DNA of 9,230 nucleotides, from NCBI GenBank assembly GCA_015478765.1, contig JADMKR010000263.1, positions 1 through 9,230 on the forward strand, read 5' to 3'. Shown here one piece after another: positions 1-4,903 of this stretch; within the stretch, counting starts at the first letter, position 1, and the number at the start of each line of letters is the position of its first letter. The notes below the pieces were generated by a model, which was given only the letters and a program-made list of their open reading frames with translations, did not search any database and was not told the origin of the DNA. Both the position numbers and the translations under genes were made by a program. This DNA comes from Flavobacterium sp. (GTDB lineage Bacteria > Bacteroidota > Bacteroidia > Flavobacteriales > Flavobacteriaceae).

Positions 1-266
1 CTCAGGTTAGCCAAGATACTAAAGTTCAGGATTGGAATGACGACGAAATCGGAGCGATCCGTGACGCTGTTTCTTATTTCAAGATTGAAGGTGAGCTTCG
101 TTCAGAAGTGTCATTGAACATCAAACGTCTGATGGATATCGGATGTTACCGTGGAATCCGTCACCGTTCTGGTCTTCCGTTAAGAGGACAAAGAACAAAG
201 AACAACTCCCGTACGAGAAAAGGTAAGAGAAAAACTGTTGCTAACAAGAAGAAAGCAACTAAATAA
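1..266 (+). CDS. rpsM: 30S ribosomal protein S13, C-terminal part (5' end outside window)
   Basis: S13 sits in the head of the 30S subunit, where it contacts the P-site tRNA and forms bridges to the 50S subunit. The frame is open from the left edge (first full codon at 3) to a TAA at 264-266, giving 87 visible residues. Bacterial S13 is about 120-125 residues, so roughly the first 35-40 are missing. The visible part has the hallmark RGIRHRSGLPLRGQRT block followed by a basic tail (TRKGKRKTVANKKKATK), the part that reaches toward tRNA and rRNA. Only 9 bases separate its stop from the rpsK start, as expected for co-transcribed genes of the alpha operon. The identification is essentially certain from the motif and gene order. 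The start codon and upstream regulation cannot be judged here. Confidence 0.97.
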   Translation, partial: QVSQDTKVQDWNDDEIGAIRDAVSYFKIEGELRSEVSLNIKRLMDIGCYRGIRHRSGLPLRGQRTKNNSRTRKGKRKTVANKKKATK

Positions 267-275
267 TAAGTAGTA

Positions 276-659
276 ATGGCTAAAGCAACAGCAAAAAAAC
301 GTAAAGTTATCGTTGAGTCTACAGGCGAAGCTCATATCAGCGCAACCTTTAACAACATCATCATTTCTTTGACTAACAAAAAAGGTGAAGTTATTTCATG
401 GTCGTCAGCGGGTAAAATGGGATTCCGTGGTTCAAAAAAGAATACACCTTACGCAGCCCAGATGGCAGCAGAGGATTGTTCTAAAGTAGCGCTTGAGGCA
501 GGACTTAAAAAGGTAAAAGTGTATGTGAAAGGACCAGGTAACGGACGTGAGTCTGCTATTCGATCTTTACACAATGGCGGAATCGAAGTAACCGAGATCA
601 TCGACGTTACTCCAATGCCACACAACGGATGCCGTCCTCCAAAAAGACGTCGAGTTTAA
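276..659 (+). CDS. rpsK: 30S ribosomal protein S11
   Basis: S11 lies on the platform of the 30S subunit, near the mRNA exit channel and the 3' end of 16S rRNA. The 127-residue length is normal for the family. Family blocks are visible in order: a basic N-terminus (about 1-12), the ISATFNNIIISLTN segment (21-34), the SAGKMGFRGSKKNTPYAAQ segment (44-62), VKGPGNGRESAIRSL (84-98), and the near-invariant end DVTPMPHNGCRPPKRRRV (110-127). The ATG at 276 is the natural start, giving the expected MAKATAKKRK opening. It lies 9 bases after the rpsM stop, with no recognisable Shine-Dalgarno sequence, as is usual in Bacteroidota. It is the second visible gene of the alpha operon. A 93-bp structured gap follows before rpsD. 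Confidence 0.98.
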   Translation: MAKATAKKRKVIVESTGEAHISATFNNIIISLTNKKGEVISWSSAGKMGFRGSKKNTPYAAQMAAEDCSKVALEAGLKKVKVYVKGPGNGRESAIRSLHNGGIEVTEIIDVTPMPHNGCRPPKRRRV

Positions 660-685
660 TTTTACAAACAATAATAAGTATAACC

Positions 686-739
686 AAGACAGATTTCAGA
701 TTATCGAAGGATATGACCTGAATTCATAATCTCTGTCTT
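686..739 (+). promoter_or_regulatory. Long imperfect hairpin before rpsD; candidate S4 autoregulatory leader
   Basis: The rpsK-rpsD gap (660-752) is much longer than the 9- and 20-bp gaps nearby and contains a two-part stem. Bases 686-692 (AAGACAG) pair with 733-739 (CTGTCTT), and 698-704 (AGATTAT) pair with 726-732 (ATAATCT). All 14 pairs are Watson-Crick, with a 5-base bulge (693-697) on the 5' side only. Inside the 21-base loop, AGG (708-710) can pair with CCT (717-719). Bases 695-699 (TTCAG) can alternatively pair with 718-722 (CTGAA). The stem ends 13 bases before the rpsD ATG. S4 is a known autogenous repressor in Escherichia coli and Bacillus subtilis, and I recall an S4 leader being predicted in Bacteroidia. 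Function here is inferred from position and structure. Confidence 0.6.
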
Positions 740-752
740 AATCAATTTTAAA

Positions 753-1358
753 ATGGCAAGATATACTGGTCCAAGTACAAGAATCGCACGTAAATTCGGC
801 GAAGCAATTTTCGGAGACGACAAAGCCTTCGAAAGACGGAATTACCCACCGGGACAACACGGAATGTCCAAAAAAAGAGGTAAAAAATCGGAATACGCTG
901 TCCAGCTAATGGAAAAGCAAAAAGCAAAATACACTTACGGAATTCTTGAAAAACAATTCCGCGGGCTATTTGAAAAAGCTTCTGCTACCAAAGGTGTTAC
1001 AGGTGAAGTGCTTTTACAACTTTGTGAAGCCCGTCTTGACAACGTAGTTTACCGCATGGGCATCGCTCCTTCAAGAAGGGCAGCACGCCAAATCGTTTCA
1101 CACCGTCACATCACAGTGAACGGCGAAATCGTAAACATCCCGTCTTACCACCTAAGAGCTGGCGACAAAGTTGCGGTTCGTGAAAAATCAAAATCAGTCG
1201 AAGCTATTGAGCGTTCATTATCTAATGCCTCTCAGGTTTATGAGTGGATCACATTTAATAACGATACTAAAGAAGGTACTTTTGTTTCAGTTCCTGCAAG
1301 ATTGCAGATTCCTGAAAATATCAAAGAACAACTGATCGTCGAATTGTACAACAAATAA
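753..1358 (+). CDS. rpsD: 30S ribosomal protein S4
   Basis: S4 is a primary 16S rRNA-binding protein that nucleates assembly of the 30S body. In several bacteria it also represses translation of its own operon. The product has 201 residues, close to the usual 200-208. It begins MARYTGPSTRIARKFGEAIFG and has the YPPGQHG segment at 31-37. An S4-type RNA-binding domain runs from about 92 to 155 (EARLDNVVYRMGIAPSRRAA, then HRHITVNGEIVNIPSYHL). The N-terminal zinc-ligand cysteines of the C+ form are absent: the only cysteine is Cys91, so this is the C- (zinc-free) type. The ATG at 753 gives the canonical start and follows an A/T-rich stretch without a Shine-Dalgarno sequence. Upstream is a strong hairpin that may be its target for feedback. 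rpoA follows after 20 bases. Confidence 0.98.
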   Translation: MARYTGPSTRIARKFGEAIFGDDKAFERRNYPPGQHGMSKKRGKKSEYAVQLMEKQKAKYTYGILEKQFRGLFEKASATKGVTGEVLLQLCEARLDNVVYRMGIAPSRRAARQIVSHRHITVNGEIVNIPSYHLRAGDKVAVREKSKSVEAIERSLSNASQVYEWITFNNDTKEGTFVSVPARLQIPENIKEQLIVELYNK

Positions 1359-1378
1359 TAATTGACTTAGTCGAAATT

Positions 1379-2371
1379 ATGGCAATATTTAATTTTCAGA
1401 AGCCCGATAAAGTTATCATGATCGATTCAACCGATTTTGAAGGTAAGTTTGAATTCAGACCTTTGGAACCAGGATACGGATTGACCGTTGGTAATGCACT
1501 TAGAAGGGTGTTGCTTTCCGCACTTGAAGGATACGCAATCACGTCTGTTCGAATCGAAGGTGTAGACCACGAATTTTCCACAATCCCCGGAGTAGTTGAA
1601 GACGTTACCGAAATCATACTGAACTTGAAACAAGTGCGTTTCAAGCGTCAGATCGAAGATGTCGATAACGAATCGGTTACCATCTCCGTGTCGGGTAAAG
1701 ACCAGCTTACGGCAGGTGACTTCCAGAAATATATTTCAGGATTCCAGGTGTTGAACCCGGAACTTGTAATCTGTAACATGGACAGCAAAATCAGCCTTAG
1801 CCTCGAACTTACGATCGAAAAAGGACGCGGATATGTTCCGGCAGAAGAAAACAAAAAGCAGAATGCGGCTATCGGCACCATTTATACCGACTCTATCTTT
1901 ACACCCGTAAAGAACGTTAAGTATACGATCGAAAACTTCCGTGTGGAGCAGAAAACAGATTACGAGAAATTGGTTTTTGAAATCAAAACCGATGGTTCGA
2001 TCAATCCGAAAGATGCCCTTACTGAAGCTGCCAAAACGCTTATTCACCACTTTATGCTTTTCTCTGACGAAAGGATAACCCTGGAGGCCGACGAAATCGC
2101 ACAAACAGAATCGTATGACGAAGAGTCATTGCACATGCGCCAATTGCTTAAAACAAAGCTTGTCGATATGGACCTTTCTGTTAGAGCATTGAATTGTTTG
2201 AAAGCGGCAGAAGTTGATACTTTGGGTGACCTTGTATCGTTCAATAAAAATGACCTGATGAAATTCCGTAATTTCGGTAAGAAATCATTGACCGAACTCG
2301 ACGAACTCGTAGCGGTTAAAAACCTTACTTTCGGAATGGACCTGGCCAAATACAAATTAGATAAAGAATAA
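1379..2371 (+). CDS. rpoA: DNA-directed RNA polymerase subunit alpha
   Basis: Alpha dimerises to scaffold assembly of beta and beta', and its C-terminal domain contacts DNA and activators. The 330-residue length matches the family. The N-terminal domain (about 1-235) contains the dimerisation block PLEPGYGLTVGNALRRVLLS (28-47) and the EKGRGYVPAEEN segment (147-158). After an acidic linker (about 236-250), the C-terminal domain (about 255-315) shows the SVRALNCLKAAEVDTLGDLV helix (267-286). Arg269 and Asn272 are at the positions of the E. coli DNA-binding Arg265 and Asn268. The helix-hairpin-helix segment RNFGKKSLTELDEL follows (297-310). The ATG at 1379 gives the typical MAIFNFQKPDKV start. 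It lies 20 bases after rpsD and 62 bases before rplQ, as in the conserved alpha operon. Nothing is truncated or unusual. Confidence 0.99.
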   Translation: MAIFNFQKPDKVIMIDSTDFEGKFEFRPLEPGYGLTVGNALRRVLLSALEGYAITSVRIEGVDHEFSTIPGVVEDVTEIILNLKQVRFKRQIEDVDNESVTISVSGKDQLTAGDFQKYISGFQVLNPELVICNMDSKISLSLELTIEKGRGYVPAEENKKQNAAIGTIYTDSIFTPVKNVKYTIENFRVEQKTDYEKLVFEIKTDGSINPKDALTEAAKTLIHHFMLFSDERITLEADEIAQTESYDEESLHMRQLLKTKLVDMDLSVRALNCLKAAEVDTLGDLVSFNKNDLMKFRNFGKKSLTELDELVAVKNLTFGMDLAKYKLDKE

Positions 2372-2433
2372 ATTGCTTCATATTTTGCTCTCCAAAGAGG
2401 ATCGACGCAAGATGAAAGTATAAAAAAAACGTC

Positions 2434-2967
2434 ATGAGACACGGAAAAAAATTCAATCACTTAAGCAGACAGACAGGTCACCGTAAGGCGATGCTAGCTA
2501 ATATGGCGTGTTCACTTATCGAACACAAACGTATTAACACCACTGTTGCAAAAGCAAAAGCACTTAAACAATTCGTTGAGCCGCTGATTACAAAATCAAA
2601 AGAAGATACTACCCACAACCGTCGTATCGTTTTCTCTAACCTGCGCAGCAAATATGCGGTAACCGATTTGTTCCGTGACGTGGCAGCCAAAGTGGGCGAC
2701 CGTCCGGGTGGATACACACGTATCATCAAAATGGGCAACCGTTTGGGAGATAACGCCGATATGGCAATGATCGAACTTGTAGATTTCAACGAACTCTACA
2801 ACGGTGGTAAAAAAGAAGTTAAGAAAGCGAAAAGCCGTCGTGGTGGAAAAGCTAAGAAAGCCGAAGACACTGCAACAGCAGAAACTGAAGCGCCAGTCGT
2901 TAACGATGCAAAAGCTGAGGAAACTCCGGCTATCGAAGGCGAAAACAAAGATAAAGCAGCAGAGTAA
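2434..2967 (+). CDS. rplQ: 50S ribosomal protein L17 with extended C-terminal tail
   Basis: L17 binds 23S rRNA near the polypeptide exit tunnel of the 50S subunit. The core (about 1-122) is typical: MRHGKKFNHLSRQTGHRKAM at the start, EHKRINTTVAKAKALK in the middle, then DRPGGYTRIIKMGNRLGDNA and MAMIELVDFN. Bacterial L17 is often only about 116-130 residues. This one has 177 because of a low-complexity tail (about 125-177), lysine/arginine-rich at first (KKEVKKAKSRRGGKAKKAED) and then rich in Ala, Glu, Thr and Pro. Such tails are familiar in Bacteroidota L17 and are probably disordered. The ATG at 2434 follows a poly-A-rich leader with no Shine-Dalgarno sequence. It is the last gene of the operon and is followed 19 bases later by an intrinsic terminator. 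Confidence 0.98.
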   Translation: MRHGKKFNHLSRQTGHRKAMLANMACSLIEHKRINTTVAKAKALKQFVEPLITKSKEDTTHNRRIVFSNLRSKYAVTDLFRDVAAKVGDRPGGYTRIIKMGNRLGDNADMAMIELVDFNELYNGGKKEVKKAKSRRGGKAKKAEDTATAETEAPVVNDAKAEETPAIEGENKDKAAE

Positions 2968-2986
2968 TCTGATCTTGATCAATAGT

Positions 2987-3021
2987 AAAAGGGATAAACG
3001 AAAGTTTGTCCCTTTTTTTTT
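2987..3021 (+). terminator. Intrinsic terminator of the alpha operon
   Basis: AAAAGGGATAAAC (2987-2999) pairs with GTTTGTCCCTTTT (3004-3016) across a GAAA tetraloop (3000-3003). This is a 13-bp stem with a single T-G wobble, and the T tract (3013-3021) begins in the 3' arm and continues to nine Ts. It lies 19 bases after the rplQ stop and ends the operon cleanly. Confidence 0.94.
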
Positions 3022-3112
3022 GGAGCTGGTTCCCGCTCTTCGCTGTAGCTTTTTTATAGCCCATGGTTTAAACCATGGGCTATAAAAAAGGCTGCCGCTG
3101 CGATCGGGGCTA
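3022..3112. repeat. Composite palindromic intergenic element (REP-like) with a perfect 42-bp palindrome
   Basis: Directly after the operon terminator, a frame starting GGAGCTGGTTCCCGCT and ending GCGATCGGGGCTA surrounds a perfect palindrome at 3049-3090. Each arm is 21 bases, running CTTTTTTATAGCCCATGG to a TTTAAA centre. AGC (3047-3049) and GCT (3091-3093) extend the stem past one bulged G, and TCCCG (3031-3035) can pair with CGGGG (3105-3109) further out. From memory, the outer frame resembles small dispersed elements common between Flavobacterium genes, and the central palindrome resembles another such family, so this may be one element nested in another. No reading frame is supported here. 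Copy number elsewhere in the genome is unknown. Confidence 0.7.
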
Positions 3113-3305
3113 GGCCGTTATCTCTGGCAGAAGCAATTTTCTATGTTGGTGGCCAAACCTAGTGAATACAAAATAGCCAGCCCCATCGGGGCGCCATGTC
3201 TATAGCAGTTATTGTTATTGATGGGGTTGGAGCTCCGCAGGTGCGACATAAACTCAGCAATACCAATCGATACAGCTGTGCCATTTTCCGATAGATGTTT
3301 TCCGA
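3113..3305. other. Non-coding spacer between the REP-like element and the serine hydrolase gene
   Basis: No credible gene is seen in these 193 bases. Frames through it lack family motifs and overlap the end of the hydrolase gene. The main structure is the inverted repeat annotated at 3177-3230. No intrinsic terminator for the - strand hydrolase is obvious here, so its transcript may end in the palindromic structures further on. Confidence 0.6.
3177..3249. repeat. Second short inverted-repeat element
   Basis: CCAGCCCCATC (3177-3187) pairs with GATGGGGTTGG (3220-3230): 11 bp with one G-T wobble. Nested or competing structures are present: GCCCC/GGGGC (3180-3184 with 3188-3192), the 8-bp palindrome GGAGCTCC (3228-3235), and ATGTC/GACAT (3196-3200 with 3245-3249). 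On the - strand it reads as GTCGCACCTGCGGAGCTCC, then GACATGGCGCCCCGATGGGG. From memory, this resembles gcgcccc-type dispersed repeats of Bacteroidota intergenic DNA. No homology search was possible. Confidence 0.5.
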
Positions 3306-4406
3306 TCAATATTGCGCCGCCAAACTCGCCAGTACCGAGGTCCAATCAATTCGGCCTTTGCTTTCGCCCAATCGAACCAATATGGTATTATTTTTTGGAT
3401 TCACGTAAATATATTGTCCCAAAATTCCCTGAGCGTTAAAATCGCCGTTCTGGTTCGGTATCCACCACTGGTATTTGTAAAACGACGGCTGCCCGCCTGT
3501 GGTCGTAGGGGTTACCGATTCACGGACCCACGACTCCGAAACGATCTGCTTGCCATTCCAATTACCGTTATTCAAATACAAACGCCCGATCTTCGCAAAA
3601 TCGCGCGCCCGCGCATTGAGGCAACAAAATGTTTTTTCCAACCCATTTTCCTCACGGTCCAGACTCCAGCTCGCATCGTATTCCATTCCGAGTGGCGTCC
3701 AAACTTTTTCCTGTAAGTAATCAGTGATGGTTTTTCCTTTCAACGCACGCTCCAGGACCAAACCGAGCATCTGCGTGTCGCCACTGCTGTAGCTGAATTC
3801 CGTGCCGGGTGTATTCTTTAATTTCCGCCGGTCGATTGCCTTGCGCAAGTTCTGTCCGTAATAATAGGTTGCAGCATCACCAAACGGATTCGAGTAACTT
3901 TCATTGTATTTGACACCCGACATCATCTGAAGCAAATGCCGAATCGTCACATCCTGCAAGCCATTGTCTCTCAACTCCGGAATATAATTCACGACAGGTT
4001 CGTCTACCGATTTAATGAGTTTATCATCAATCGCACAGCCTATCAGCAACGATGTAACCGATTTTGCCATCGAGAAACTTGCGACGACCGATTCCTTTTC
4101 ATAACCGTTCGAATAGTTTTCGTAATAAATACTGTCATTTTTGATGGCGATAAATGCCACCGTTTTACTATCCGTCAAAAAGGTTTCGAAATCTGTATTC
4201 CGTCCGTTGACTTCTATATTCTTTGGCGCTTTGGAAATGGCTGCGGCCGGAAAAATAAACGGCTGCCCCGTAGCCACCAGTGGTCTTGACGGAAAAATTT
4301 CATGATCGGTAATATTGGCAAAGTTGTAATAAACGAAGCGGCCGAGTTTGCACGACGATAAAAGTACAAGGCTGGCTGCGGCTAAAAACAGATGTGACGC
4401 TTTCAT
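3306..4406 (-). CDS. Lipoprotein serine hydrolase, beta-lactamase/NylB-like (family S12 fold)
   Basis: This is a predicted penicillin-binding-protein-like serine hydrolase of the beta-lactamase/6-aminohexanoate-dimer-hydrolase group, 366 residues long. Residues 1-18 form a lipoprotein signal peptide ending LLSS, with Cys19 as the lipidation site. The next residues (KLGR) are not acidic, so there is no obvious surface-export signal and a periplasm-facing lipoprotein is likelier. The catalytic SxxK is S112-M-A-K115 in the context ASFSMAKSVTSLLIG. The second motif is Tyr206 in FSYSSGDTQMLG, with YSS in place of the YxN of classical beta-lactamases. There is no KTG; the equivalent position is probably G327-ILGQ-Y332, as in NylB/EstB-like enzymes. 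Substrate is unknown: an ester, amide or peptide is as likely as a beta-lactam. The ATG at 4406 is fixed by the signal peptide. The gene runs opposite to its neighbours between repeat-rich spacers. Confidence 0.9.
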   Translation of the reverse strand: MKASHLFLAAASLVLLSSCKLGRFVYYNFANITDHEIFPSRPLVATGQPFIFPAAAISKAPKNIEVNGRNTDFETFLTDSKTVAFIAIKNDSIYYENYSNGYEKESVVASFSMAKSVTSLLIGCAIDDKLIKSVDEPVVNYIPELRDNGLQDVTIRHLLQMMSGVKYNESYSNPFGDAATYYYGQNLRKAIDRRKLKNTPGTEFSYSSGDTQMLGLVLERALKGKTITDYLQEKVWTPLGMEYDASWSLDREENGLEKTFCCLNARARDFAKIGRLYLNNGNWNGKQIVSESWVRESVTPTTTGGQPSFYKYQWWIPNQNGDFNAQGILGQYIYVNPKNNTILVRLGESKGRIDWTSVLASLAAQY

Positions 4407-4422
4407 AAATGTTTGGTTTTAA

Positions 4423-4430
4423 CAAATATA
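4423..4430 (-). promoter_or_regulatory. Candidate -7 promoter element for the serine hydrolase gene
   Basis: On the - strand the sequence TATATTTG matches the Bacteroidota -7 consensus TAnnTTTG. It lies 16 bases before the ATG at 4406 and would give a short 5' leader. I could not find a convincing -33 TTTG/TTG at the usual spacing, so this rests on one element in AT-rich DNA. Confidence 0.4.
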
Positions 4431-4470
4431 GAATAATTTGGATATGTTTTTTTATGGGCTTTTTTGATTG

Positions 4471-4553
4471 GCCGCGAATTACTTCGTCTGTTCGCTATGC
4501 TCGGGTCACGAATTTTTCAATTTGTATTCCGTGATTTCTCGCGACATAGCGGC
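4471..4553. repeat. Imperfect hairpin element
   Basis: CGCTATG (4493-4499) pairs with CATAGCG (4545-4551). Further in, TCACG (4506-4510) pairs with CGTGA (4530-4534) and AAT (4511-4513) with ATT (4526-4528), separated by a one-base bulge. The outer GCCGC (4471-4475) can compete for GCGGC (4549-4553). The unpaired middle (CTCGGG against TTTCTCGCGA) forms an internal loop. It has no T tract and lies between divergent genes, so it is not a terminator. A dispersed repeat or mobile miniature element is the likeliest reading. Confidence 0.5.
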
Positions 4554-4618
4554 TACTCGCCATAGTTGTTGGAATCCGGGCTTCTACAGTCACAATAATG
4601 CATTTTATATTTGTTGTA

Positions 4619-4842
4619 ACTTGTGCATTACATGCGACTAACTTCCAAGTAGTAAATCTGCGCATATGCGGTCTTTTTATTTATTGAAATAACTTCAAAT
4701 TTGTAATTCGTTCATTTGTGGACAACAACCTCAAAGAAAGAATTTGCGCATCTGCGACCATGATTAATGCATCCCTTTATTTTCATAGCTTATAATTCGT
4801 GAATTCGTGGCAAAACAACTCCGCAATCTGTGAATCTGTGGC
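4619..4842 (+). repeat. Ladder of six degenerate short repeats (AATYTGYGnATYTGYGGC-like)
   Basis: A doubled word recurs: weakly at about 4619 (ACTTGTGCATTACATGCGAC), then at 4655 (AATCTGCGCATATGCGG), 4698 (AATTTGTAATTCGTTCATTT...), 4741 (AATTTGCGCATCTGCGACC), 4794 (AATTCGTGAATTCGTGGC) and 4825 (AATCTGTGAATCTGTGGC). Start-to-start distances from 4655 are 43, 43, 53 and 31 bases. Each unit is itself a near-duplication of an 8-9-base word (for example AATTCGTG + AATTCGTGG). The intervening sequences are not conserved. I recall similar 'gtgaatctgtggc' phrases in Flavobacterium intergenic DNA, but cannot confirm this. Confidence 0.55.
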
Positions 4843-4852
4843 CAAAAAAATT

Positions 4853-4860
4853 TAAATTTG
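4853..4860 (+). promoter_or_regulatory. Candidate -7 promoter element for carA
   Basis: TAAATTTG fits the Bacteroidota -7 consensus TAnnTTTG. It lies 43 bases before the carA ATG, which would put the transcription start near 4867 and the heptamer repeat in the 5' leader. No clear -33 TTTG is seen at the expected distance, and the region is AT-rich, so the call is tentative. Confidence 0.4.
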
Positions 4861-4863
4861 CAC

Positions 4864-4903
4864 CTAACTACTAAATCCTAAATCCTAATCCCTAATTCCT
4901 AAA
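4864..4903 (+). repeat. 7-bp tandem repeat (CTAAWTC) abutting the carA start codon
   Basis: Six units in register: CTAACTA, CTAAATC, CTAAATC, CTAATCC, CTAATTC, then CTAAA running directly into the ATG at 4904. Every unit begins with CTAA. No Shine-Dalgarno sequence is present, so the repeat itself forms the translation initiation region. Unit number could alter leader length and spacing from the promoter. Confidence 0.75.

Larger units (their letters stand above)
4407..4903. other. Gene-free, repeat-rich spacer between the divergent hydrolase and carA genes
   Basis: This 497-bp stretch has no supported gene on either strand. It holds, in order, a candidate - strand promoter (4423-4430), a long imperfect hairpin (4471-4553), a ladder of degenerate AATYTGYG-type repeats (4619-4842), a candidate + strand promoter (4853-4860) and a heptamer tandem repeat touching the carA start (4864-4903). 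Long structured spacers like this are unusual for compact bacterial genomes. Confidence 0.7.

Noticed and set aside
1396..2460. Several - strand frames antisense to rpoA
   Set aside because: They are shadows of the rpoA coding frame, with compositionally odd products and no recognisable domain.
2804..3085. A + strand frame encoding a lysine/arginine-rich 93-residue peptide
   Set aside because: It is an out-of-frame reading of the lysine-rich rplQ tail that runs through the operon terminator and into the palindrome. It has no family motif.
3049..3090. The perfect palindrome as a second intrinsic terminator
   Set aside because: Its T run lies in the 5' arm and the bases after the stem are GGCTGCC, so there is no downstream T tract on either strand.
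3118..3345. A - strand frame that could be a frameshifted continuation of the serine hydrolase
   Set aside because: The hydrolase already ends with a plausible C-terminus (DWTSVLASLAAQY). This frame overlaps it, then passes through the repeat element, and carries no family motif.
4606..4613. TATATTTG as another carA promoter
   Set aside because: It fits TAnnTTTG, but it lies about 290 bases upstream of carA with no -33 partner, and such words arise easily in AT-rich DNA.
4619..4842. A CRISPR array
   Set aside because: The repeated words are short, degenerate and internally duplicated, and spacing varies from 31 to 53 bases. There is no constant repeat of 24-40 bases and no cas gene nearby.
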